Source: Rhodovulum strictum
GTDB lineage: Bacteria; Pseudomonadota; Alphaproteobacteria; Rhodobacterales; Rhodobacteraceae
DNA length: 64,000 nucleotides
Assembly: GCF_009649175.1 (NCBI RefSeq)
Contig: NZ_WJPO01000001.1
Location: forward strand, 277,561 to 341,560
Direction: 5' to 3'
In this document: positions 38,638 through 48,793 of the stretch, one piece after another
How positions within the stretch are numbered: position 1 is the stretch's first letter
Layout of the letters: every line of letters begins with the position of its first letter
The notes under the pieces: generated by a model
What the model was told of the DNA's origin: nothing
Seen by the model: only the letters and a program-made list of their open reading frames with translations
The model's database searches: none
Position numbers and translations under genes: made by a program

Positions 38638-38641
<4 letters not shown>

Positions 38642-39513
38642 GCGATCCCGCCGCCCTCCGCGCCCGGGCCGAGGGGCTGGCAGCCGCGCTGCCGCCGCTG
38701 CTGGCCGATGCCGAGCATCTGGCCCAGGCCGTGCTGCTGGGCGAACACGGGCGCAGGCGCGCAGGCACGGGTGACGAGTTCTGGCAATACCGCCCGGCCC
38801 ATGCGGGCGACGGCGCGCGGCGGATCGACTGGCGGCGCTCGGCCCGGTCGGATGCGCATTTCGTGCGCGAACGCGAATGGCAGGCGGCGCAAAGCGTGCT
38901 GCTCTGGGTCGATGCGTCGGCCTCGATGGGGTTTTCGGGGGCGAAGTCGCATCCGACCAAGGCCGAACGCGCGCGGGTGCTGGCGCTGGCCGTGGCGGTG
39001 CTGCTGACGCGCGGCGGCGAGCGGGTGGGGCTTTCGGGCACCGGCCTGCCTGCGCGGCGCGGGCCGCTGCAATTGTTGCGCATTGCCGAGGCGCTGGGCG
39101 GGGCCGACCCCGCGGCGGATTACGGCGCCCCCGAGGCGCGCAGCATGCCGCCCCATTCGCGCGCGGTGTTCCTGTCGGATTTCCTGGGCGATCCGGCGCC
39201 GGTCGAGCGGGCCTTGACCGAGGCCGCCGACAAGGGCGTGAAGGGCGCGATGTTGCAGATCCTCGATCCTGTCGAGGAAGCCTTTCCCTTCGACGGCCGC
39301 ACGATCTTTGAAAGCATGGGTGGCAGCCTGCGCCATGAAACGCTCAAGGCGGGCGATCTGCGCGGGCGCTATCTGGACCGGCTGGCGATGCGCAAGGCGC
39401 GGCTGGCCGATCTGGCCCGGGCGACGGGCTGGCATTTCTCGACCCATCACACCGGCGAGTCGGCGCAGGGCTCGCTGCTCTGGCTCTTTCGCGCGCTGGA
39501 GCGGGTGCATTGA
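38638..39513 (+). CDS. DUF58 protein
   Basis: 291-aa protein with the DUF58 core RPAHAGDGARRIDWRRSARSD-like motif near residue 60 and a von Willebrand-type fold (LLWVDASASMGFSG with the DxSxS metal site about residue 90). It is the usual partner of MoxR ATPases. Cytoplasmic or membrane-associated, with no predicted helices. Starts inside the moxR stop and ends inside the next start. Target of the system unknown. Confidence 0.92.
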
Positions 39514-42269
39514 TGTGGACCCTGGGCGGCATCGGGTTTACCGCACCCGCGCTCCTCTGGGCGCTCTTGGCGCTACCTGCGTTGTGGTTGTTGCTGCGCG
39601 CGGTGCCGCCCGCGCCGATCCGGCGGCGGTTTCCCGGTGTGGCGCTCTTGCTGGGGCTGACCGATGACGAGACCCAGACCGACAAGACGCCCTGGTGGCT
39701 CTTGCTGCTGCGGATGCTGGCGGTCGCGGCGCTGATCCTGGGCTTTGCAGGCCCCGTGCTGAACCCGCAGGAGCGGCAGCCGGGACAGGGGCCGCTTCTG
39801 GTCTTCATCGACGGCACATGGGCCGATGCGCGCGACTGGCCGCGCCGGATCGACCGGGTGGCCGCGGCGCTGGACGAGGCCGGGCGCGACGGGCGGCCCG
39901 TGGCGGTCGTGCAGGCGACGGCCCTGCCCGAGGCGGGGCTGCCGTTCCAGTCGGCCGAAGCCTGGGCCAGCCGTCTGGCCGGGCTGAAGCCCGCGGCATG
40001 GCTGCCCGATCCGGCGGCCCTGGCCGACTGGGCCGGGGCGCTGGAGGGCGGGTTCGATACGTTCTGGATGTCGGGCGGGCTGGATTACGAGGGGCGGCGC
40101 GACCTGATGGCCCGATTCGAGGCGGCGGGAACGCTGCGGGTCTTCGAAAGCCCGCGCCCGGTTCTGGCGCTGCGGCCCGCGATCTTCGAGGATGGCGCGA
40201 TCCGGCTGACCGCGCTGCGCGCCGGGCCGGGCGAGGCGTCCGAGATCACGCTGGCCGCGACGGGGCGCGATCCGGCGGGGGTGGAACGGGTGCTGGCGCG
40301 GGTGCCGGCCGGTTTCGAACCGGGCGAGGGCGAGGTCACGGTCGAGCTGGTCGTGCCGCCCGAATTGCGCAACCGGATCAGCCGCTTTGCCATCGAGGGG
40401 GTGCGCTCTGCCGGGGCGGTCAGCCTGACCGATGACAGCCTGAAACGGCGCCGCGTGGCGCTGATCGCGGGGCGCGACGACCGCGAGGGGCTGCAACTGC
40501 TCTCGCCGCTGTTCTACCTGCAAAAGGCGCTGGAGCCGACCGCCGATCTGATCGACGGCGCGCTGGCCGACATCATCCTTGCCAGCCCCGACGTGATCGT
40601 GCTGGCCGATGTCGCGACGCTGTCGGCCTCCGAGGCCGAGGCGTTGCAGGATTGGGTCGAGCGGGGCGGGCTGCTGCTGCGCTTTGCCGGGTCGCGGCTG
40701 GCGGCCTCGGATATGGGGCGCGATGCCGAAGACCCGCTGATGCCGGTGCGGCTGCGCGCGGGCGGGCGCACGGTGGGCGGCGCGATGAGCTGGGGCGAGC
40801 CCAAGGCGCTGCGTCCCTTTGCCGAAACCTCGCCCTTCTTCGGGCTGGCGATTCCCGAGGATGTGCAGGTCAGCGCACAGGTCATGGCCCAGCCCGATCC
40901 GCAACTGGCCGAGCGCGCAATCGCGGCGCTGGCCGATGGCACGCCGCTGGTCACGCGCAAGCGGCTTGAAGACGGGCAGGTGGTGCTGTTCCACGTCACC
41001 GCGAATGCGGAATGGTCCACGCTGCCGCTGTCGGGGCTGTTCGTGCAGATGCTGGAACGGCTTGCGGTCTCGACCCGCCCGGCCCGACCCGAAGCCGCCG
41101 AGTTGCGCGGCACGACCTGGGTGGCGGAAACCGTGCTGGATGGCTTTGGCGAGGCGGGCGATGCGGGCAACCTGCCCGGCATCCCCGGCGAAAGGCTGGC
41201 CGGGGCAGGGCCCGGCCCCGACCTGCCGCCGGGACTTTATGCAGGCGAGGATCGTCGGCTTGCGCTGAACGTGATCGGCCCCGACACCGCCCTGACGCCC
41301 GCAAGCTGGCCCGCCCGCATCCCGGTCGAGGGGCTGACCGTGGCGCGCGAGACGCTGCTGAAGGGCTGGGTGCTGGCCGCGGCGCTGGCGATCCTGGCGG
41401 CCGATATTCTCGCTTCGCTCTGGCTGTCGGGGCGGCTCAGGGGGCAACGCTCGGGCGCTGTTGCGGTCCTGCTGCTGGCGCTGATGCTGCCCCGGGGTGC
41501 CGAGGCGCAGGCGGATGATCTGGCGCTGAGGGCAACGACCGAGGTGGTGCTGGCCCATGTGCTGACCGGCGATGCGCGGGTGGACGAGGTGGCGCGTGCC
41601 GGGCTTTGGGGGTTGTCGCAGAAGCTGATCCAGCGCACCTCGATCGAACCGGCGGAGCCCATCGCGGTGAACCTGGAAACCGACGAATTGTCGTTCTTCC
41701 CTTTCCTCTACTGGCCGGTGACGGCGAACCAGCCGATGCCCTCGCCCGAGGCCTATGCGCGGCTCAACCGCTACCTGCGCACCGGCGGCATGATCCTGTT
41801 CGACACCCGCGATGCCGATGTCGCGCGCTTCGGCGGTGCCTCGCCCGAGGGGCGTCGGCTTCAGCAACTGGCCCGGCCGCTGGACGTGCCGCCGCTGGAG
41901 CCGGTCCCCCCCGATCATGTGCTGACCCGCACCTTCTACCTGCTGCAGGATTTCCCCGGCCGCCACATCAGCCGCGATGTCTGGGTCGAGGCCGCGCCGC
42001 CCGATGCCGAACGGGCCGAGGGGATGCCGTTTCGCGATCTGAATGACGGGGTGACGCCGGTGGTGATCGGCGGCAATGACTGGGCGGCGGCCTGGGCCGT
42101 CGATGCGCAGGGCGGCGCGATGTTCCCGGTGGGCCGCGGCTATGCGGGCGAACGGCAACGGGAAATCGCCTATCGCTTCGGCATCAACCTGATCATGCAT
42201 GTGCTGACCGGCAACTACAAATCCGACCAGGTCCATGTGCCCGCGCTGCTGGACAGGCTGGGCCAATGA
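39510..42269 (+). CDS. BatA-N/DUF4159 membrane protein
   Basis: 919-aa protein. Two N-terminal helices (about residues 8-27 and 60-80) form the aerotolerance-type BatA N-terminus. A large soluble middle contains VWA-like segments, a helix near residue 625-645 (LAAALAILAADILASLWLSG) follows, and the C-terminal 230 residues are DUF4159 (VLTGDARVDEVARAGLWGL, FLYWPVTANQPMPS, GGMILFDTRDADV). DUF4159 has a glutamine-amidotransferase-like fold, possibly ligand-binding. Third gene of the MoxR operon with ATGA overlaps at both ends. Confidence 0.88.
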   Translation: MMWTLGGIGFTAPALLWALLALPALWLLLRAVPPAPIRRRFPGVALLLGLTDDETQTDKTPWWLLLLRMLAVAALILGFAGPVLNPQERQPGQGPLLVFIDGTWADARDWPRRIDRVAAALDEAGRDGRPVAVVQATALPEAGLPFQSAEAWASRLAGLKPAAWLPDPAALADWAGALEGGFDTFWMSGGLDYEGRRDLMARFEAAGTLRVFESPRPVLALRPAIFEDGAIRLTALRAGPGEASEITLAATGRDPAGVERVLARVPAGFEPGEGEVTVELVVPPELRNRISRFAIEGVRSAGAVSLTDDSLKRRRVALIAGRDDREGLQLLSPLFYLQKALEPTADLIDGALADIILASPDVIVLADVATLSASEAEALQDWVERGGLLLRFAGSRLAASDMGRDAEDPLMPVRLRAGGRTVGGAMSWGEPKALRPFAETSPFFGLAIPEDVQVSAQVMAQPDPQLAERAIAALADGTPLVTRKRLEDGQVVLFHVTANAEWSTLPLSGLFVQMLERLAVSTRPARPEAAELRGTTWVAETVLDGFGEAGDAGNLPGIPGERLAGAGPGPDLPPGLYAGEDRRLALNVIGPDTALTPASWPARIPVEGLTVARETLLKGWVLAAALAILAADILASLWLSGRLRGQRSGAVAVLLLALMLPRGAEAQADDLALRATTEVVLAHVLTGDARVDEVARAGLWGLSQKLIQRTSIEPAEPIAVNLETDELSFFPFLYWPVTANQPMPSPEAYARLNRYLRTGGMILFDTRDADVARFGGASPEGRRLQQLARPLDVPPLEPVPPDHVLTRTFYLLQDFPGRHISRDVWVEAAPPDAERAEGMPFRDLNDGVTPVVIGGNDWAAAWAVDAQGGAMFPVGRGYAGERQREIAYRFGINLIMHVLTGNYKSDQVHVPALLDRLGQ

Positions 42270-44317
42270 CAGGCAACGTGATCTTCGATCCGCTGATCCC
42301 CTGGCCGCTGGTCTGGCTTCTGGCGGCCCTTGCCGTCGCAATCACCGGCTTCGCGCTCTGGCGCGGGCTGGCGGGCTGGTGGCTGCGGGGGCTGGCGTCG
42401 GCGGCGATCCTAGCGGCGCTGGTCAACCCCGCGCTTCAGACCGAGGAACGTAATCCGCTGTCGGATATCGTGGTTCTGGTGGTCGATGAAAGCGCCAGCC
42501 AGCGCCTTGCCGACCGGCCCGAGCAGACCGCGCGCGCCATCGCCCGGATCGAGGCGCAGGTGGCGGCGCTGGAGAATACCGAGTTGCGCATCGTCCGCGT
42601 CGGCGATGGCGAGGGCAATGAGGGCACGCTGCTGATGACCGCGCTGGCAGCCGCGCTGGCCGAGGTGCCGCGCGCCCGGCTGGCGGGGGCGATCCTGTTG
42701 ACCGACGGGCAGGTGCATGATCTGGACCGCGCGCCGCCCATGGCCGCGCCGCTGCATGCACTGCTGACCGGACAGCGCGACGACTGGGACCGGCGGCTGG
42801 TGGTGCGCAATGCCCCGGCCTTTGCGATCCTTGGCGAACAGGTCACGCTGACGCTGCGGATCGAGGATCAGGGCGCGGTGCCCGCCACGATGGGGCCGAC
42901 AACGCAGGTCCGGGTGTCCATCGATGGCGGGCCCGCGCAAAGCTACACGGTGCCGCTGAACCGCGATATCGACGTGCCGCTGGTGCTGGACCATGCGGGC
43001 CGGAACGTGATCCAGTTCTCGGTCGCGGTCGAAGAGGGCGAACTGACCGACCGCAACAATGAGGCGGTGGTGCAGATCAATGGCGTGCGCGACCGGCTGC
43101 GTGTCCTGCTGGTCTCTGGCGAGCCGCATGCGGGCGAGCGGACATGGCGCAACCTGTTGAAATCGGACAGTTCAGTGGATCTGGTCCATTTCACCATCCT
43201 GCGCCCGCCCGACAAGCATGATGGCGTTCCTGTCTCCGAATTGTCGCTGATCGCCTTTCCCACGCGCGAGCTGTTCGTCGACAAGATCGACGAGTTCGAC
43301 CTGATCATCTTCGACCGCTACAAGCGCCGGGGCATCCTGCCCGCGCTGTACCTGGAAAACGTGCGCGACTATGTGCGCAAGGGCGGCGCGGTGCTGATCG
43401 CGGCCGGTCCCGATTATGCCAGCGCCGAGTCGCTTTACCGCTCGCCGCTGGCCGACATCCTGCCCGGCGCCCCCACGGCCCGGGTGATCGAGGAAGGCTA
43501 TCGCCCCGCGATCACCGATCTGGGCCAGCGCCATCCGGTGACCGAGGGGCTCGAGGCCGAGGCGGATGGTCCGTGGGGCCGCTGGTTCCGGCTGATCGAG
43601 GTCGAGGCGGCCAGCGGGCAATCGGTGATGTCCGGCCCCGGCAACCGGCCGCTTCTGGTGCTTGACCGGGTGGGCGAGGGGCGGGTGGCGCTGATGGCGT
43701 CCGACCATGCCTGGCTGTGGAGCCGCGGCTTCGAGGGCGGCGGGCCGCAACTGGAACTGCTGCGCCGTCTGGCGCACTGGATGATGAAGGAACCGGATCT
43801 CGAGGAGGAATCGCTGGGTGCCAGTGCCGAGGGGCAGCGGATGGCGATCACCCGCCGCTCGCTGTCGGAAGGCCCGCGCAGCGTCGAGATCACCCGCCCC
43901 GATGGCGAGACCGAGACGCTGGAGCTTGAGGAAACCGCACCGGGCCGGTTCCAGGCGACCTATGAAGGGCCGGAGATCGGGCTTTACCGTCTGTCGGATG
44001 CGGAACTGGAAACCGTGATCGCGCTGGGACCGTCTGCGCCCCGCGAATTCGAGGAAACGATCGCCAGCGGCGCGCCGCTGGCCCCGGCGGTCGAGCCGAC
44101 GCGGGGCGGCATCCTGCCGATCCATGCCGGGCTGCCCGACATCCGCACCGTGCGCGAGGGACGGCTTGCCGCGGGCCGGGGCTGGATCGGGATCACCCCG
44201 CGCGGCGCCTATCTGACGGCCGATCTGCGCATCACGCCGCTGGCGCCTGCCTGGGTCATGCTGCTGCTGGCCGCCGCACTCAGCCTTGGCGCCTGGCTGC
44301 GCGAGGGGCGCCGCTAG
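42266..44317 (+). CDS. Large membrane protein, MoxR operon
   Basis: 683-aa protein with two N-terminal helices (about residues 12-50), a VWA-like fold carrying VVLVVDESASQRL (metal-site pattern near residue 72), a glutamine-amidotransferase-like middle (RRGILPALYLENVRDYVRKGGAVLIAAGPD) and a C-terminal helix ending GAWLREGRR. This architecture is the usual last gene of the alphaproteobacterial MoxR-DUF58-DUF4159 cluster. No enzyme function is known. It probably forms a membrane complex with the DUF4159 protein. A 95-bp gap separates it from the VOC gene. Confidence 0.82.
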   Translation: MTGNVIFDPLIPWPLVWLLAALAVAITGFALWRGLAGWWLRGLASAAILAALVNPALQTEERNPLSDIVVLVVDESASQRLADRPEQTARAIARIEAQVAALENTELRIVRVGDGEGNEGTLLMTALAAALAEVPRARLAGAILLTDGQVHDLDRAPPMAAPLHALLTGQRDDWDRRLVVRNAPAFAILGEQVTLTLRIEDQGAVPATMGPTTQVRVSIDGGPAQSYTVPLNRDIDVPLVLDHAGRNVIQFSVAVEEGELTDRNNEAVVQINGVRDRLRVLLVSGEPHAGERTWRNLLKSDSSVDLVHFTILRPPDKHDGVPVSELSLIAFPTRELFVDKIDEFDLIIFDRYKRRGILPALYLENVRDYVRKGGAVLIAAGPDYASAESLYRSPLADILPGAPTARVIEEGYRPAITDLGQRHPVTEGLEAEADGPWGRWFRLIEVEAASGQSVMSGPGNRPLLVLDRVGEGRVALMASDHAWLWSRGFEGGGPQLELLRRLAHWMMKEPDLEEESLGASAEGQRMAITRRSLSEGPRSVEITRPDGETETLELEETAPGRFQATYEGPEIGLYRLSDAELETVIALGPSAPREFEETIASGAPLAPAVEPTRGGILPIHAGLPDIRTVREGRLAAGRGWIGITPRGAYLTADLRITPLAPAWVMLLLAAALSLGAWLREGRR

Positions 44318-44412
44318 GGTGGGGGCCAGAGGTTTCCCCCGCAGGATGGCCCGCGGCAATTGGAATTGGCGGGGCCGAGGACCGGCCGGATCGGAGGCCA
44401 GAGGAGGATGTC

Positions 44413-44775
44413 TTGTTCCCGCATGCCCTGCACCATGTCCAGCTTGCGATGCCCGAAGGCGGCACAACGGCCGCGCGTGCCTTTTATGGCGGGTTGCTGG
44501 GGCTTGAGGAGGAGGCGCGGCCGGAGACAATTGGCGGCGAGGGGCTGTGGTTCCGGCGCGGCGAATTGCGGATCCATCTGGGTGCCGAGCCCGGCTTTCG
44601 CCCCGCGCGCAAGGCGCATCCGGCGCTGATGGTGCGCAAGCTGGATGCGCTGGCCGAGCGGCTGGAGCGGGCGGGGCTGGACCTGCGCCGGGACGGCCGG
44701 GTGTCGGGGCTGCGGCGGATCTTTGTCGACGATCCGTTCGGCAACCGGATCGAACTGGTGGAAGGCGCGGTCTGA
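44413..44775 (+). CDS. VOC-family (glyoxalase/bleomycin resistance) protein
   Basis: 120-aa vicinal-oxygen-chelate fold: HHVQLAMPEGGTTAARAFYGGLLGLEE at the start, then GEGLWFRRGELRIHLGAEPG, HPALMV and FVDDPFGNRIELVEG at the end with the usual metal histidine and glutamate. The substrate is unknown. It starts at TTG 44413 with GAGGAGG six bases upstream; an ATG at 44408 is out of frame and would give an unrelated peptide. The TTG probably keeps expression low. Confidence 0.87.
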   Translation: MFPHALHHVQLAMPEGGTTAARAFYGGLLGLEEEARPETIGGEGLWFRRGELRIHLGAEPGFRPARKAHPALMVRKLDALAERLERAGLDLRRDGRVSGLRRIFVDDPFGNRIELVEGAV

Positions 44776-44878
44776 GCGGGCGGCGGGGTGCTCCCGCCCC
44801 CGGGACCGCACGGGGCTTGCGCCCCGCTTGCCCGGGGTTGGGCATGGCGCCCGGCAGGGCCGGGCGCGCGCTCCGCGC

Positions 44879-44903
44879 GGGGGTATTTCGGCCAAGAAGA
44901 AGG
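44879..44903 (+). repeat. Dispersed intergenic repeat, copy 2
   Basis: The core GGTATTTCGGCCAAGAAG (44882-44899) with flanks is near-identical to the minus-strand core at 31446-31470. It lies in the 174-bp gap between the VOC gene and dnaE, next to GC-rich self-complementary sequence (GGGGCTTGCGCCCC and GGGCCGGGCGCG stretches). Confidence 0.6.
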
Positions 44904-44949
44904 GCAGGGCGGGCTTTTCGGCGGGCGGCGCGGGGGATAGGGTCTGGCC

Positions 44950-47900
44950 ATGGCTGCGCCGCGATTCATCCATCTTCGCCTGCATACCGAGCATTCGCTG
45001 CTTGAGGGGGCGGTGCGGCTGAAGAAGCTGCCCGATCTGTGCAAGGCGGCGGGGATGCCCGCCGTGGCCGTCACCGATACCAACAACATGTTCTGCGCGC
45101 TGGAATTTTCGGTTCTGGCGGCGGGCGCGGGCATTCAGCCGATCCTGGGCTGCCAGATCGACCTTGCCCATGATCCGGCCGCACCCGGCGAGCGCCCGCG
45201 CCCGCCTGCGCCGGTCGTTCTGCTGGCGCAGAACGAGGCGGGCTATGGCAATCTGATGAAGCTGAATTCCTGCCTGTATCTGGGCAAGGCGGGGCAGCTT
45301 CCGCAGGTCACGCAAGAGGAACTGGAGGCGCATGCGGCCGGTCTGATCTGCCTGACCGGCGGGCCGGACGGCCCGTTGGGGCGGTTCCTGCGGGCCGGGC
45401 AGCGGGGCAAGGCCGAGGCGCTGGCGGCGCGGCTGGCGGCGTCGTTTCCGGGGCGGCTCTATGTCGAGTTGCAGCGCCATCCGGGCGAGGGCGGGCGGCT
45501 GACCGAGGCCGAGGCGGCGACCGAGCGCGGCCATGTCGAGATCGCCTATGCGATGGATCTGCCGCTGGTCGCGACCAATGACGTGCATTTCCCCAAGCCC
45601 GAGATGTACGAGGCGCATGACGCGCTCTTGTGCATCGCGGATGGCGCCTATGTCGATCAGGCCGAGCCGCGCCGCCGGCTGACGCCGCAGCATCATTTCA
45701 AGTCGCCCGATGAAATGGCGGCGCTGTTTGCCGATCTGCCCGAAGCGATCGGGAATACCGTGGAGATCGCCCGCCGTTGTGCCTTCAGGGCGGCCAAGCG
45801 CGCGCCGATCCTGCCGCGCTTTGCCGAGGACGAGGTCGAGGAATTGCGCCGTCAGGCAAAGGAGGGGCTGGCCGCGCGGCTGGCCGTGATCCCGCCTGCC
45901 GCGCCGGTCGAGGATTACGAGAAGCGGCTCGATTTCGAGCTGGGCATCATCGAGCAGATGGGGTTCCCCGGCTATTTCCTGATCGTGGCCGATTTCATCA
46001 AATGGGCCAAGGCGCAGGGCATTCCGGTCGGGCCGGGGCGCGGGTCGGGGGCGGGCAGCCTTGTGGCCTATGCGCTGACGATCACCGATCTGGATCCGTT
46101 GCGCTACAGCCTGCTCTTCGAACGCTTCCTGAACCCCGAGCGGGTCTCGATGCCCGACTTCGACATCGACTTCTGCATGGACCGGCGCGAGGAGGTGATC
46201 GCCTATGTCCAGCAGCGCTATGGCCGCGAGAAGGTGGCGCAGATCATCACCTTCGGCGCGCTCTTGTCCAAGGCGGCCGTGCGCGATGTCGGGCGCGTGT
46301 TGCAGATGCCCTATGGGCAGGTCGACAAGCTGTCGAAGCTGATCCCGGTCGAGGGGGTAAAGCCCGTCTCGATCGAGAAGGCACTGGCCGACGAGCCCCG
46401 CCTGCGCGAGGCGGCCCGGACCGAGGAAGTGGTGGACCGGCTTCTGACCTATGGCCAGCAGGTCGAGGGGCTGCTGCGCAATGCCTCGACCCATGCGGCG
46501 GGGGTGGTGATCGGGGATCGGCCGCTGGACGAGCTGGTGCCGCTTTACCAGGATCCGCGGTCCGACATGCCCGCGACGCAGTTCAACATGAAATGGGTCG
46601 AGGCGGCGGGGCTGGTCAAGTTCGACTTCCTCGGGCTCAAGACGCTGACGGTGATCCAGAATGCCATCGACCTGATCCGCGCGGGCGGGCGCGCCCTGCA
46701 CGAGGGCGCGGACGGCACGCCGCTTTACCAGCCCAAGCCCGGCGCCGAGAACGATATCGGGCATATCCCTCTGGACGATCCGAAGACCTACGAGCTTTAC
46801 GCCAGCGCCCGCACGGTCGCGGTGTTCCAGGTGGAAAGCTCGGGCATGATGGATGCGCTGCGCCGGATGAAGCCCACCTGCATCGAGGATATCGTGGCGC
46901 TTGTGGCGCTGTACCGCCCTGGCCCGATGGAGAACATCCCCGCCTATTGCGAGGTCAAGCACGGGATCAGGCCGCTTGAATCGATCCATCCCACGATCGA
47001 CCATATCCTGGCGGAAACCCAGGGCATCATCGTCTACCAGGAACAGGTGATGCAGATCGCGCAGGTGATGGCGGGCTATTCCCTGGGCGGTGCGGATCTG
47101 TTGCGCCGCGCGATGGGCAAGAAGATCGCCGAGGAAATGGCCAAGGAGCGGCCCAAGTTCATCGAGGGCGCCAAGGCCACCCATGGCGTCGACGCGAAAA
47201 AGGCCGGCGAGGTCTTCGACCTTCTGGAGAAGTTCGCCAATTACGGCTTCAACAAGTCGCACGCGGCGGCCTATGCGGTGGTCAGCTACCAGACCGCCTG
47301 GCTCAAGGCCAATCACCCGGTCGAGTTCATGGCCGGGGTGATGAATTGCGATATCCACCTGACCGACAAGCTGGCAATCTATGCCGAGGAAGTGCGCCGG
47401 GGGCTGGGCATCGGCATCGTGCCGCCCTGCGTGAACCGGGCGCAGGCGACATTCGCGGTCAGCGGCGGGCAACTGGTCTATGCGCTGGGCGCGCTCAAGA
47501 ATGTGGGCGTCGAGGCGATGCGGCTGATCGTCGAGGCGCGCGGCGACCGGCCCTTTGCCACGATCTTCGATTTTGCCCGGCGGGTGGATCTGAAACGCAT
47601 CGGCAAGCGGCCGCTGGAAATGCTGGCCCGGGCGGGCGCCTTCGACCAGCTTGACCCGAACCGGCGGCGCGTCTTCGACAGTCTGGACGCGCTGTCCGCT
47701 TGGTCGGCGGCAGTGCATGAGGCGCGCGCCTCGGCGCAGGTGTCGCTGTTCGGCGAGGCGGGCGAGGATCTGCCCGAGCCGCGGCTTGCCCCGGTTGCCG
47801 ACTGGCTGCCCGCCGAGCGGCTGGCCGAGGAACACAAGGCGGTGGGTTTCTACCTGTCGGGCCATCCGCTGGACGACTACATGGCCGCGCTCAAGCGCAA

Positions 47901-48489
47901 GGGTGCGCTCAGCCTTGTTGCGGCGCGCGAGACGGCCGAGCGCAGCGGGGCGGCGGTTCTCAAGGTGGGGGTGCTGGTCTCGGGCCTGCGCGAGATGAAA
48001 AGCGCCAAGGGCACGCGCTATTTCCGCATGGATCTGTCCGATCCGACCGGCCAGCTTGCGGGCGTGGCCATGTTCCCGCGCGAAGAGGCCGACCTGCTGG
48101 CGGCGCGCAAGGTGTTCGAGACCACCGACAAGGTGCTGGCAACGCTCGAGGGCCGGTTCAGCGAGGGCCAGTTCGACCCCACGATCCGCGGCATCCAGCC
48201 GATGGATGCCGCGATTGCCGATGCGGGCGCGGCGGGGCTGGAAATCACGCTTGAGACCGCCGAGGCCGCGAAAGCCGTGCGCAGCCTTCTGGACCAGCTT
48301 GGTGCGGTGCCGCGGGGCAGGGCGGGCGGGCCGATCCGGCTGCGGGTGCTGAACCTCGATCTGGTGGTCGAGGGGCAGGTTCAGCGCTGCGACTGCTGGC
48401 TGCGGCTGCGCGAGCTTTATCCGGTGACGCCCGCGGTCAAGGGCGCGCTGAAATCGCTGCCCGGCGTCGCGCTGGTCGAGGAAGTCTGA
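44950..48489 (+). CDS. dnaE: DNA polymerase III alpha subunit
   Basis: 1179-aa replicative polymerase. The PHP domain is at residues 1-200 ([29 protein letters not shown]). The palm holds the catalytic aspartates in [15 protein letters not shown] (about residue 405) and the fingers include [19 protein letters not shown]. The helix-hairpin-helix and C-terminal OB/tau-binding domains follow ([23 protein letters not shown]). It synthesises both strands at the fork. Length and motifs are normal. No operon partner; slyX converges on it. Confidence 0.98.
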   Translation: MAAPRFIHLRLHTEHSLLEGAVRLKKLPDLCKAAGMPAVAVTDTNNMFCALEFSVLAAGAGIQPILGCQIDLAHDPAAPGERPRPPAPVVLLAQNEAGYGNLMKLNSCLYLGKAGQLPQVTQEELEAHAAGLICLTGGPDGPLGRFLRAGQRGKAEALAARLAASFPGRLYVELQRHPGEGGRLTEAEAATERGHVEIAYAMDLPLVATNDVHFPKPEMYEAHDALLCIADGAYVDQAEPRRRLTPQHHFKSPDEMAALFADLPEAIGNTVEIARRCAFRAAKRAPILPRFAEDEVEELRRQAKEGLAARLAVIPPAAPVEDYEKRLDFELGIIEQMGFPGYFLIVADFIKWAKAQGIPVGPGRGSGAGSLVAYALTITDLDPLRYSLLFERFLNPERVSMPDFDIDFCMDRREEVIAYVQQRYGREKVAQIITFGALLSKAAVRDVGRVLQMPYGQVDKLSKLIPVEGVKPVSIEKALADEPRLREAARTEEVVDRLLTYGQQVEGLLRNASTHAAGVVIGDRPLDELVPLYQDPRSDMPATQFNMKWVEAAGLVKFDFLGLKTLTVIQNAIDLIRAGGRALHEGADGTPLYQPKPGAENDIGHIPLDDPKTYELYASARTVAVFQVESSGMMDALRRMKPTCIEDIVALVALYRPGPMENIPAYCEVKHGIRPLESIHPTIDHILAETQGIIVYQEQVMQIAQVMAGYSLGGADLLRRAMGKKIAEEMAKERPKFIEGAKATHGVDAKKAGEVFDLLEKFANYGFNKSHAAAYAVVSYQTAWLKANHPVEFMAGVMNCDIHLTDKLAIYAEEVRRGLGIGIVPPCVNRAQATFAVSGGQLVYALGALKNVGVEAMRLIVEARGDRPFATIFDFARRVDLKRIGKRPLEMLARAGAFDQLDPNRRRVFDSLDALSAWSAAVHEARASAQVSLFGEAGEDLPEPRLAPVADWLPAERLAEEHKAVGFYLSGHPLDDYMAALKRKGALSLVAARETAERSGAAVLKVGVLVSGLREMKSAKGTRYFRMDLSDPTGQLAGVAMFPREEADLLAARKVFETTDKVLATLEGRFSEGQFDPTIRGIQPMDAAIADAGAAGLEITLETAEAAKAVRSLLDQLGAVPRGRAGGPIRLRVLNLDLVVEGQVQRCDCWLRLRELYPVTPAVKGALKSLPGVALVEEV

Positions 48490-48505
48490 GGGCCAGGGCG
48501 CCCGC

Positions 48506-48709
48506 CTACCAGTGCGGCGGCTTCTGGTCGGCCAGCGGCACGGTGCCGCCCGCCTCGAACTCGCGCCCGGCCTCGCGCTCCAGCAGCATGTCCACCTGGC
48601 GGCGCAGCAGGTCGATCTCGCGCCCGCGCCGGGCCAGTTCGTCGGACAGATCCTCGACCTCGCGGATCAGCAGCGCGATCCGTTCTTCCAGTGCCGTCAA
48701 CTCGCCCAT
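48506..48709 (-). CDS. slyX: SlyX-family protein
   Basis: 67-aa coiled-coil protein: [41 protein letters not shown], then the conserved C-terminus ending PPHW. Function is unknown. The start at 48709 has GGAGGACAGG before it; a 13-residue upstream extension with arginine repeats is rejected. It converges on dnaE and diverges from hisS. Confidence 0.85.
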   Translation of the reverse strand: MGELTALEERIALLIREVEDLSDELARRGREIDLLRRQVDMLLEREAGREFEAGGTVPLADQKPPHW

Positions 48710-48793
48710 GCCTGTCCTCCTGCGCCACCTTGCCCCGCCGCCCCCCATCCGCTAGACCCCCCGCGACAGCGAGAGGCAGGCGGCGAGACGCGC

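Noticed and set aside
39573..42341. A 922-codon antisense frame opposite the DUF4159 gene
   Set aside because: Shadow of the real gene with the same low-complexity Arg/Gln/Gly composition.
44314..47865. A 1183-codon antisense frame opposite dnaE
   Set aside because: The sense strand encodes a full DNA polymerase III alpha; the antisense product shows no domain and is rich in Arg, His and Gly.
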